DNA of 64,000 nucleotides from Legionella drozanskii LLAP-1. Its GTDB lineage: Bacteria > Pseudomonadota > Gammaproteobacteria > Legionellales > Legionellaceae. Location of the stretch: contig NZ_LNXY01000001.1 of NCBI RefSeq assembly GCF_001467585.1, positions 62,001 through 126,000 on the forward strand, written 5' to 3'. The notes under the pieces are model-generated. The model made no database searches and was not told where the DNA came from. It saw only the letters and a program-made list of their open reading frames with translations. Shown piece by piece: positions 53,001-60,996 of this stretch. The position numbers and the translations under genes were made by a program. Every line of letters starts with the position of its first letter. Position 1 is the stretch's first letter.

Positions 53001-55151
53001 ATGAAAAGAAGCACAAAAAAGGAAAAGAAAACCAATCTTGCTGAGCTTTCAAATCTTCAGAAAAAGTACATGGATGAGTACAAAGAACAAAATAAATTTT
53101 TTGACAGCGAACTTCTCGAAATTACCGAGTTAGACGAATTAGAACGTTTTCAAAAACGGGCAAGTAAAACCCTGTTAGTGCTAAAAAATAGGTATGAAGA
53201 AATACAAGCCTACGCCGAAGTCTTCGCGCCTAAGCATTCATCACCGAGTAAAACTCAAATTGAATTCAAAGCCGCCAAGCCTGATAGCAAAGCATTTTAT
53301 GAGCAAATCAATCAGCGCAAACAAGAAATCAAAACTAAAAGGGATCCAGCCAAGATTCTCAAGCGGTTAAATGAACATCTCCATGCGAATACCTTCGACA
53401 TGCAAGCTTATAATGAGTTTCTCATCAATCCTGCTGTAAAAAATAAGATCAGATTCAATCCCATTTTTGCCTCGAGAGTAGAAAAATTAAATAAGCAAGT
53501 TATCACAGGGTATGCGAATAGTATCGCAGCGCTCGACCAAAAACTGTTTTTACAAATTTCAACCGACGAATTATTTTCGCCTCCCTGGAAGCCTGAAGAA
53601 TGTCCTTCTATGGCAGCATTTACCGATCAAAACGTTAATCTCACCAATTATATTAGCTCACTTGTTTTAAATGCCTCCTCCATGGAAGAAAGAACGCTTA
53701 TTGTCGATCGCTGGATTTGGGTGGCTTATTCTCTATATCATGAACACAAAGATTTATCGGGTTGCCAAGCAATACTCACAGGATTATCTACTACTGAAGT
53801 TTCTCGCTTAAAGAAAACCTTTGATGGTCTAAATCCGGAAACAGAACAAGTTTTTGCTAAACTCAATGAAACGATGTTCCCACATCGAGCTACTGCTCTA
53901 GGCCCAGTGCTGAGTCAACAGCAAGCGGCAATACCGAGTATGGCTCTGATTAGACGTGATATAACCTTTTTAGAAGATGGTAATCGTTACCTTGAGAAAA
54001 TAAAGGATCCAAGCGAAAGGCGATTAGAAATGGCTAGCAGAACTTCCGGTGGTAGGAAGATGATGTTAACGCTCAATAAACTTCAGACAGAACGCACACA
54101 TTTCCCGATACCCAATGATACCGATGCTCAACTCGATACCATTCTTATCGATATGCTCAACAATGGATTTTTCTACGATCAAGATGAGAGCCATGAATTG
54201 AGTACACAAATAGAGCCACTAGGAAATGACTTAGAAACGGCTAAACCAGTCAATTTTGGTCGAGTGCTTAAATCTTCTACTTCTAGCAACTCAAGTCAAC
54301 CGACTATACAGCGACAAATGCTTGAAGAGTTAATCAGGGATCTAAACCGTTACTTAATCGCTGACGTTTCTCGTTATCTTAAGGATAAGAAACAATCAGA
54401 TGTTTTCGTGATGGACGAAAACTACGTCATTGATTGGGAAAAAGAAAACTCACAACTCGAGCTACTTAATCGAGAGAAAGAAGCGCATATTGAGACTTTA
54501 GAATGGTTGTTAAAGGATGAACCAAAGAAAAGTCTGGTTAAGGAGGGAAATAAACTTCTCCAGACACTGCAAGATCTAGACTATAAACAACTCAAGATGC
54601 AAAACCTCGAAGCTAAACTTTTTGTTAACTTGTATAAGCTCAAAATCGAGTTCGGTACCCTATCAAGACTTAATCCTGATCCATCGAACAAACAACGGCT
54701 CGAAGACATTGAAACCGAAGTTGCTAAGATCAATGAATTAGTGGAAACCTGCGAGCTTTCTCCTTCTCTTAAAACAAGTTTATCGGCCTTCAATATCGAA
54801 ATATCGACCTTTAGACAGTTAGTAAATAAGGCTGAAGAGAAACAAGAAGAAAAAGAGAATAACGAAGCGTCTATTCCTGATTGGAGATCTAATCGTTCGA
54901 GCCAGGATCACACCTCGAAAAATCGCTATTCTTTATTGTTTTCGCAAGACAACAATGCTGGGAAAGAGAGAGAATCGTCTGTTTCCGAACTAAAGGATAA
55001 GAAAATTTCTTCAACAGAACAGCGGCTTCAGACCATGCAAAAACGTTATTCTTTATTGTATTCACAATTGCATTCGCAAATTAATAGAGATACCGGCAAA
55101 GATAAAGAAGTTAGCGTTGAACCAACTTTTGTTGCTGCTCATTGTCCTTAA
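53001..55151 (+). CDS. RasGEF (CDC25-homology) domain protein; candidate Dot/Icm effector
   Basis: The 716-residue protein contains a eukaryotic-type RasGEF domain at about residues 168-388. Visible are the opening GYANSIAALDQKLFLQIS, the helices NLTNYISSLVLNASSMEER and IVDRWIWVAYSLYHEHKDLSGCQAILTGL, the RLKKTFDGL stretch and IPSMALIRRDITFLEDGNRY. Such a domain would exchange GDP for GTP on a host Ras/Rap-like GTPase. The flanks are coiled-coil, and the C-terminus carries a repeated RYSLLxSQ motif. Legionella LegG2 is the known RasGEF effector, and this protein is probably of that kind. Bacteria have no Ras target, so host delivery is expected; the target GTPase is unknown. Confidence 0.82.
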   Translation: MKRSTKKEKKTNLAELSNLQKKYMDEYKEQNKFFDSELLEITELDELERFQKRASKTLLVLKNRYEEIQAYAEVFAPKHSSPSKTQIEFKAAKPDSKAFYEQINQRKQEIKTKRDPAKILKRLNEHLHANTFDMQAYNEFLINPAVKNKIRFNPIFASRVEKLNKQVITGYANSIAALDQKLFLQISTDELFSPPWKPEECPSMAAFTDQNVNLTNYISSLVLNASSMEERTLIVDRWIWVAYSLYHEHKDLSGCQAILTGLSTTEVSRLKKTFDGLNPETEQVFAKLNETMFPHRATALGPVLSQQQAAIPSMALIRRDITFLEDGNRYLEKIKDPSERRLEMASRTSGGRKMMLTLNKLQTERTHFPIPNDTDAQLDTILIDMLNNGFFYDQDESHELSTQIEPLGNDLETAKPVNFGRVLKSSTSSNSSQPTIQRQMLEELIRDLNRYLIADVSRYLKDKKQSDVFVMDENYVIDWEKENSQLELLNREKEAHIETLEWLLKDEPKKSLVKEGNKLLQTLQDLDYKQLKMQNLEAKLFVNLYKLKIEFGTLSRLNPDPSNKQRLEDIETEVAKINELVETCELSPSLKTSLSAFNIEISTFRQLVNKAEEKQEEKENNEASIPDWRSNRSSQDHTSKNRYSLLFSQDNNAGKERESSVSELKDKKISSTEQRLQTMQKRYSLLYSQLHSQINRDTGKDKEVSVEPTFVAAHCP

Positions 55152-55160
55152 TTTCTCCTA

Positions 55161-55186
55161 ATCATTCCCGCGAAAGCGGGAGTGAT
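55161..55186. repeat. REP-like hairpin (TTCCCGC-GAAA-GCGGGA), copy 1
   Basis: ATCATTCCCGC-GAAA-GCGGGAGTGAT folds into an 11-base-pair stem with a GAAA loop. The unit TTCCCGCGAAAGCGGGA is a very common bacterial REP-type sequence. Two degenerate copies lie within 500 bases (55588 and 55640), flanking the small HTH gene. It may also terminate the RasGEF transcript. Confidence 0.55.
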
Positions 55187-55280
55187 TCTCCCATAAAAGC
55201 CAGTTAGTGGAAGAGTTATAGCTTCCTAATTAATAAGCCTTAATAGCTTTATTTCATCCTCAGTAAATTTTCTTGATGTA

Positions 55281-55300
55281 CTTAATCAATCCTTAATCTT
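55281..55300 (+). promoter_or_regulatory. PmrA-like tandem box upstream of the small HTH gene
   Basis: CTTAATCAA-TC-CTTAATCTT: two CTTAAT half-sites exactly 11 bases apart, the spacing of the Legionella PmrA box. It ends 38 bases before the ATG. A TAATAC -10-like stretch lies about 12 bases downstream of the box. Confidence 0.42.
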
Positions 55301-55338
55301 CCATGGTTTACACTAATACAAAATCTGAGGAGATTATC

Positions 55339-55575
55339 ATGGCTAATAAACAACTATCTGAACGTTTGAACAGAGAATTAGATTTAGTGGGAGTTCCCAG
55401 TCTCATAACTGAACGAGTTCAAATTTGTTCTAAATTATTTAAATTGCCCAAATTCAAAATTGAAGCTCTACTCAATGGAGTAGTTGCTGTTGATTCTAAT
55501 TCAATCAATAGAATTGCTGATGAACTTGAAGTAAGTGTTAATTGGTTATTGGGTGATAAAAAAGAAAAGCATTAA
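55339..55575 (+). CDS. Small helix-turn-helix (Cro/CI-like) regulator
   Basis: From the ATG at 55339 (GAGGAG seven bases upstream) the protein has 78 residues and the Cro/CI-like helical pattern: ITERVQICSKLFKLPKFKIEALLNG, VAVDSNSINRIADELEVSVNWLLGD, the last ending in the WLLxG stretch typical of phage-type repressors. The frame is also open from 55303, but that start lacks a ribosome site. REP-like repeats and a PmrA-like box surround it. The target is unknown. Confidence 0.65.
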   Translation: MANKQLSERLNRELDLVGVPSLITERVQICSKLFKLPKFKIEALLNGVVAVDSNSINRIADELEVSVNWLLGDKKEKH

Positions 55576-55587
55576 AGATCTGTTATT

Positions 55588-55613
55588 TGGCACCCGCTTT
55601 CGCAGAGAATGAC
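55588..55613. repeat. REP-like element, degenerate copy 2
   Basis: CACCCGCTTTCGCAGAGAATGAC is a decayed version of the TTCCCGCTTTCGCGGGAATGAC repeat, in reverse orientation to copy 1. It follows the stop of the HTH gene. Confidence 0.45.
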
Positions 55614-55639
55614 GAACTGGTTATTTTCAGGGTTTCTAT

Positions 55640-55662
55640 CCCCCTCCGCGAAAACGGGAATC
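55640..55662. repeat. REP-like element, degenerate copy 3
   Basis: CCCCCTCCGCGAAAACGGGAATC is another decayed relative in the orientation of copy 1, so copies 2 and 3 form an inverted pair about 30 bases apart, as in composite REP (BIME-like) clusters. Confidence 0.45.
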
Positions 55663-55727
55663 CAAAGCTACAAGAATTCGCTATGACAAGTCTTACCAAC
55701 CTAGTACTCTTAAATATTAATGCAGCC

Positions 55728-56183
55728 TCACAGTTTTAATTCTCTCACTAATAACACCGGCAAATTCGCAATACGAATTACATTCTCAGCAACACTTCCT
55801 AGAAATAAACGACTAAATCCTTTTCGCCCATGTGTCCCAACAACGAGGATATCTGCAGGAAGAGAATTTGCTTCCGATACAATTTTTTCAGCAAGACGAC
55901 CTTCATTCGGTTTAAGCTCACTTAACTTTGTAGTAAAGTCAACTTCTGAGGTATTTAGCACCTGTTGCGCTTTATTTAATATCTTTTCTCCAAACTCTCT
56001 ATGAGCGCTCCACAGTAAATCAAATTCAACGTATTCATCCACTTTATTAAAAATAGTTTCATCCACAATATAAAGAACGTGTAGCTTTGCATTAAATTCT
56101 TTGGTTAATCGAATGGCTTCTTTTAAGGCCAGATTAGATGAGTCACTTTCATCAATTGCGACCATAACATTTTTGTATTCCAT
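55728..56183 (-). CDS. Universal stress protein (UspA family)
   Basis: The 151-residue UspA-fold protein has MEYKNVMVAIDESDSSNLAL at the start and, near the end, DILVVGTHGRKGFSRLFLGSVAENV, the G-x2-G-x9-G(S/T) nucleotide-binding signature of ATP-binding Usp proteins. It is a cytoplasmic stress protein whose exact role cannot be read from the sequence. It is flanked by effector-like genes. Confidence 0.92.
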   Translation of the reverse strand: MEYKNVMVAIDESDSSNLALKEAIRLTKEFNAKLHVLYIVDETIFNKVDEYVEFDLLWSAHREFGEKILNKAQQVLNTSEVDFTTKLSELKPNEGRLAEKIVSEANSLPADILVVGTHGRKGFSRLFLGSVAENVIRIANLPVLLVRELKL

Positions 56184-56389
56184 GCCATTTCCTTATTATC
56201 CCTGTTACTTCTAATATTAGTTCAGGTTTTGATGAAAAGTTGACCAGTCATAAAAAGCTAAGATTGATGATCTCCTTAGGTTAGGGATCAATCGGCTATA
56301 TTGGTTTTTCCAATTTTTGAGGAATGCTAATAAATTCTTAAGCATTTTAGGACTAAAATTAAATTAGATTCACTATAAACGAAAAATAT

Positions 56390-58870
56390 ATGGGCATTCC
56401 TTCTGTCAACCCTACTGGGATAACTAGTGAAAGTCTTCATAACCAAAATTGTTATGCTTATTTAAGGGCGCTAAAAATTCCTGAGTCTGTTTTTAACAGT
56501 TTAGAAGCGCTTGATGCCAAGCTTGCTGATGGACTTCGTCAAATTCATCAGCAAGAGGATTATAACCCGCGTTTTGCTTATGCTGATCTCTATACTCGTT
56601 TTTTCACAGTTGCAGAAGAAAATATAAAAACCATTTTCGATGAACCACGACAAAATCTAACCAGGCAACTTGCTAATAATATTGGGCTGAAACATTTTGT
56701 TGAGACTGCTGCAATCGAAGAGGCTGAAATTGATGAAGAAAAAAATAATGAAACACGAGAATTCCTACCTGAAGAGCTTGCAAAAAGGAAAGAACGAGAA
56801 GAGTCTCTGGCAAAAACAAGAGCCCTAAGAACTGCGATAAAAAGTGATTTAGCTCAAACCCCCAACAAAGAAGAAGATATCAGACAACAAATCAGATCAT
56901 TAGATGAGTTCATACTATCAATTTATGATAATGATAATCATATTTTAGAAACCACTTTTACCGCTATTCAGAAAATTCCTTTAGAACATACTCCAATGAG
57001 CTCTTCAGTTGAAAAAGGTATTGCTCATTTTTTTCCATCTAGTCCGTCGACTATTAATCTACATAGTCAAACTCCTGCTCAAGCAGGCTCTGCCTATGGT
57101 CGCTTAACTGCGATGACAACCGGCGATTTTAAACCTCAACATACTACGAGCCTTGCAACAATAAGGCATTATCAATACAACCTAGACAGGCGTCTTAGGG
57201 AATATCGTATAGGCACTCAAGCCCAACGTCATCATGGCGAAGTCAGAATAAGTCCTTTATTTGAACGTTGGCTAGATCTCCATGCAGATGCTGAGTACGA
57301 TCCTTCAAAGCCACGTAAAATAACCCATGTCTATTTTAATAATCTAGGCCGTGACCGCGATGACTTCGAGGGTAAAAAAGAAAAAGCATTAACGGAAGCA
57401 TTGCATAAATTAGAAGGTCGCCATCCCAATCTTGTTGTCATCACCCTACCTGCCGATAAGGGATTGATGCATCAATCAGAATTTTTAAAAACGACAGATC
57501 AGCATGATTTTAAAGAAACCTTTGACGAGTTTTTTAAAATCGCGAGCCAAGATAAAACTGCAAAAAATGCTACCAAAGATTTTTATATTAGTGCTGAAGC
57601 ACGTTCTCTCATTTTTAGAAATGAGGAAAAGGAATTAAAAAAATTACTCCAAAAAAGTTTTGCAAAAATAGGCATAGAAGAGGGTAAACCCTTGACAAGT
57701 GCTCAGCGTCAAGCCGTATGGTTTCATTTTATTAAATTTGAACTGACTAACCATATACTCGAAAAATTGGATCCTAATAGTGTTAATTTTTCCTGTAAAG
57801 ATGCGATTGATCGCGGAGGTGTTTCTTCTGCTTATTATAATTTAATGAAATCCATTGAAGCCAAAGTTCCCTTAACTCGTGAAGAATTTGAGCGTGCTTT
57901 GCATGCAGCGCCTACAGTGGTGAAAGCACGCGGGATGAATCATCATTCCAAAATTATTTGGAATACGGTCGATGCCTATATTAATAACAATTTTGACACC
58001 ATCTTTAATGATCCTAAACTAGCCTGGATGATTGAGTGGCGTGATTTAAATTGTCCACACTCCCGGGTGGATGATTTGTTGAGTTTACGACTTTCTCAGG
58101 TGCAAAAACAACTTGATAAGGCTCAAGATACGGCCAGCACTTCTGAACAGCAATTTCTAGATCTCGAGCAAGAAGTTATCACTTTAATTAAACAACAACA
58201 CGAATTAGGCGTTAGTGGCAAGCGTTTATTATTAGAAACTGTCACTCGGACTTCACAACTTATAGCTCAACCAGATAACAAAAATGCAGCGGAAAGATAC
58301 CAAAAACTGGCTAAACAATTAACTATAAAATATCCTTATTTAAACATTGGCGTTGGGTTATTAAAAATATTTTCTGGTCTATTAATCTATATCGCTTCTT
58401 TCGGTAAAGCTCAGAAATGGATCACGGAAGGAAGAGCCACTCGAATGGCGGGATTACAAGCAGACGCGAGAAGAACTCTCATCGACAAGATGGATAGTAT
58501 TAAAAATCAATTAAAAATTACAAAAATACCACCAGAACTCAGAGAGGAAAACCTTACAGCAATTATTAAACTTCTTGGTAGCAATTTATTTAAGGGCGAG
58601 AGTGGTGATGATCCGGATATTATTTCTGAAATAAAAGGAATTTTGCAGGATATTCATCCTGAAAATTCTCAAGAATATGAGCAAGAATTAACAAAAATTA
58701 AAAAGCTTATTGCAGCTAAAGAAGACAATTTCAACGAAGCTACTGCTAGCGTTCTCAAAGCCTTTAGCCATCATGGAACATTTAAGGAAATACGCTCAGT
58801 ATTAAGTGAGAATCCACTGATGCAAGAGATTATGGATACAGGAGAGCACGTTAGCAGAAATCTTTTTTAG
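56390..58870 (+). CDS. CX5R phosphatase-motif protein; candidate effector (SidP/SidF-like)
   Basis: The 826-residue protein contains NFSCKDAIDRGGVSSAYYNL, a CX5R phosphatase loop (Cys469 to Arg475) as in phosphoinositide phosphatases. Length and motif recall the Legionella PI phosphatase SidP (about 820 residues), although I cannot confirm orthology. The N-terminal third is charged and partly coiled-coil; a hydrophobic stretch near 683-697 (GVGLLKIFSGLLIYIAS) could insert in membranes. A host phosphoinositide substrate is a hypothesis. The ATG lacks a good ribosome site, so the start is less sure; a weak TTAA-rich stretch (56326-56345) upstream is not a convincing PmrA box. Confidence 0.7.
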   Translation: MGIPSVNPTGITSESLHNQNCYAYLRALKIPESVFNSLEALDAKLADGLRQIHQQEDYNPRFAYADLYTRFFTVAEENIKTIFDEPRQNLTRQLANNIGLKHFVETAAIEEAEIDEEKNNETREFLPEELAKRKEREESLAKTRALRTAIKSDLAQTPNKEEDIRQQIRSLDEFILSIYDNDNHILETTFTAIQKIPLEHTPMSSSVEKGIAHFFPSSPSTINLHSQTPAQAGSAYGRLTAMTTGDFKPQHTTSLATIRHYQYNLDRRLREYRIGTQAQRHHGEVRISPLFERWLDLHADAEYDPSKPRKITHVYFNNLGRDRDDFEGKKEKALTEALHKLEGRHPNLVVITLPADKGLMHQSEFLKTTDQHDFKETFDEFFKIASQDKTAKNATKDFYISAEARSLIFRNEEKELKKLLQKSFAKIGIEEGKPLTSAQRQAVWFHFIKFELTNHILEKLDPNSVNFSCKDAIDRGGVSSAYYNLMKSIEAKVPLTREEFERALHAAPTVVKARGMNHHSKIIWNTVDAYINNNFDTIFNDPKLAWMIEWRDLNCPHSRVDDLLSLRLSQVQKQLDKAQDTASTSEQQFLDLEQEVITLIKQQHELGVSGKRLLLETVTRTSQLIAQPDNKNAAERYQKLAKQLTIKYPYLNIGVGLLKIFSGLLIYIASFGKAQKWITEGRATRMAGLQADARRTLIDKMDSIKNQLKITKIPPELREENLTAIIKLLGSNLFKGESGDDPDIISEIKGILQDIHPENSQEYEQELTKIKKLIAAKEDNFNEATASVLKAFSHHGTFKEIRSVLSENPLMQEIMDTGEHVSRNLF

Positions 58871-58909
58871 ATCAATTATCCTTTTTAAAGCTGAGTAACA
58901 GCTCGTCAA

Positions 58910-60073
58910 CTAAGGCTCTACGTTATAGCCCATCTCTTCCACGATCTGACAAGTTCTGTTTTTAAAACCAAAAAAAGTTCGATGTTTAGCATGTTTTAAA
59001 ATAGCTCGAGTATTCAATGTTTCATAATCAGAAAGATTGGTTTTATTAAATAAACCACAAAAAAATCCACTACTATAGGCTAGTTTGTGTCTTTCTATAA
59101 ACTCATTAACAAACGCTGTCTCTGGATCTTGTAAGTTTCTAAAAAAAGCCTCTTCCTTTTTATGATTAGCAAATACATTCCAGCAATTACATGATTTACG
59201 ATCAAATAATTTTATTCGTTGCTCTATTTCGTCGCCCTTCAGAGAGCAGAGCATCATGCGCTCCATGTTAAAATCAAAATTACGATCAATTGCTCCGGTT
59301 CCTTCAATCTTGGTCATACAATCCATTTTTAATTCCCCATTTTGATAAGGCAAGGTAAATAATGAGGTATTATCAGGAATCAATTGAGGTCGTTCTCTAT
59401 ACACCTCATTCAGCCCATCAATAATTGCGGGATTGGGTAATTTTAACTGTCCCTGATAACTATCATCTATGGCGAAATAATCAATTTTCACTTCTTCTTT
59501 TTGTTTTGCCCAGAAAGACTCCAGTTTATCGGCGAAATAATGCATTAAACGATAATGCAAAGAAATTTTTGTTCGATCATTCGGACAGTCTTTAAACGAG
59601 GATTTAGGTTTAAGTCCTTTAGCCCACTCAAGAGTACTTGAAAAAGTTTCTCCTGATTTGCGTTGTAAGAAATGATCTGCAGTCGTTGTCTGCTCCAGTT
59701 GAACCGGAACCCCAACTAAGGTTCGAAGATGAGAAACTAAAATCTCTAAACCCTCGTAACAGGAGCCAGAATATAAATCGTCTCTACAAGAATTTGTAGC
59801 ATCCGAATACTCATTTTGACGATTCGACCCACAACATACAATGATTTCATCATAGTTAGCTGCAATTGAACTAATATAGGCAAAAAGAGCCTTATTATCC
59901 TTCAATAATCGCTTTTTCCATTTTATTTTACCCTTTGGTGCTTGATAGTTATTCACCACCTCATCAAAATCCACCGCATCAAATTTTTCACGCCGCAAAT
60001 GGTCATAACGATCATATTTTCTTAATAAACAATCATCATAATCTAAACTAAGCACTAATATTTTTTTTGTCAT
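58910..60073 (-). CDS. HAD-superfamily-like protein; candidate effector
   Basis: The 387-residue protein begins ILVLSLDYDDCLL, a HAD motif I (Asp11, Asp13). Other motif-like parts are IIVCCGSNRQN (motif II, Ser), a Lys-bearing stretch (SSFKDCPNDRTK) and YFAIDDSYQG (motif IV, acidic pair). It contains many Cys residues. HAD-type effectors such as Ceg4 exist in Legionella; phosphatase activity here is inferred. A -10-like TATAAT lies upstream on the minus strand, but no ribosome site is evident. It is convergent with the CX5R gene. Confidence 0.65.
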   Translation of the reverse strand: MTKKILVLSLDYDDCLLRKYDRYDHLRREKFDAVDFDEVVNNYQAPKGKIKWKKRLLKDNKALFAYISSIAANYDEIIVCCGSNRQNEYSDATNSCRDDLYSGSCYEGLEILVSHLRTLVGVPVQLEQTTTADHFLQRKSGETFSSTLEWAKGLKPKSSFKDCPNDRTKISLHYRLMHYFADKLESFWAKQKEEVKIDYFAIDDSYQGQLKLPNPAIIDGLNEVYRERPQLIPDNTSLFTLPYQNGELKMDCMTKIEGTGAIDRNFDFNMERMMLCSLKGDEIEQRIKLFDRKSCNCWNVFANHKKEEAFFRNLQDPETAFVNEFIERHKLAYSSGFFCGLFNKTNLSDYETLNTRAILKHAKHRTFFGFKNRTCQIVEEMGYNVEP

Positions 60074-60251
60074 AATTCAAGGAATAAATAAAATTTAGGC
60101 ATATTATACAAATTAAAGCCTCAATGTATCTATTATTTTCTAGAGAAAAAGTATTTTAAAGTGATTTTGATCCTGCTGCGAAACCCTGGTTGCTTGTTTG
60201 AATCGTTGGGCAAGCCCTTAGAACTTTGCTGGGATATGCAAGGCACTTATT

Positions 60252-60974
60252 TTAAAAATTAAGAAAAAGATTAACCGAGACTATATGAGCAAGAAAATTA
60301 GGCACATCAAAACGACGGATATACTGATTCATATATCCAATTTCCGTCGTTGCATTTGTATTGATTTTATAGCCCAGGCCAATGAAATAACGATTCTGAT
60401 CAAACCCTTCACTATTTTTCCTGCCTATATAGTCATTGTGATGCCAGAATAGTTCATCGTTACTGACAAAACTGAATCTCGAGCGATCGTCTAAAGGAAC
60501 TACAAGTCTAAGGAGTTGTCTGACTCTAAAGGCCATCTTGAATCTGTTTTGAAAATAGCGCTGTTCCAGGCGTGTTCGGCTGATGAAGGTGAAATGCGGG
60601 TTTGTTTTCTCCCATAACAACTGTTCCCAGATTCGGTGTTCACCGAAAGGAGCGTTGGTCAAAGGGACTCCGGTACGAATCCAACCATAACCCATCCACA
60701 TACTCAGATTTTTTGTAAGGGCATAACCCAATCCAGGACGAAATAAAATCTGAGTAAATTTACTACTGTCGTCGCCGATACGTTGTTGGGCTTCTAACCA
60801 CACTCGGATGCGGCCGAATCCTGTATCGGCATGACTAAATCTTCCAATAGCCAATACATTGGGCCAGGTTTGAAAATCACGTTGTACAGCGCATTCACCC
60901 TCTTCCAACCAGCACAATAAAATACAAATAGTCAAAATATTGATTAAAACCGGGAATTTTATTATTCTTCGCAA
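60252..60974 (-). CDS. DUF2490 family outer-membrane protein
   Basis: The 240-residue protein has a signal peptide (about residues 1-28, ending ECA) and a beta-barrel-like body with the DUF2490 features RTRLEQRYFQNRFK and RSRFSFVSNDELFWH, ending in a terminal Phe. It is probably an outer-membrane barrel of unknown role. The start is TTG with AAGG nine bases upstream; no ATG is available before the signal peptide. It is divergent from the next gene with only 22 bases between starts. Confidence 0.8.
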   Translation of the reverse strand: MRRIIKFPVLINILTICILLCWLEEGECAVQRDFQTWPNVLAIGRFSHADTGFGRIRVWLEAQQRIGDDSSKFTQILFRPGLGYALTKNLSMWMGYGWIRTGVPLTNAPFGEHRIWEQLLWEKTNPHFTFISRTRLEQRYFQNRFKMAFRVRQLLRLVVPLDDRSRFSFVSNDELFWHHNDYIGRKNSEGFDQNRYFIGLGYKINTNATTEIGYMNQYIRRFDVPNFLAHIVSVNLFLNF

Positions 60975-60996
60975 AATTATTTACCTTGAGATATTA

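Noticed and set aside
56326-56345. GCTAATAAATT-CTTAAGCAT as a possible PmrA box before the CX5R gene
   Set aside because: Spacing is right but the first half-site lacks the cTT bases; similar matches are expected by chance at this base composition.
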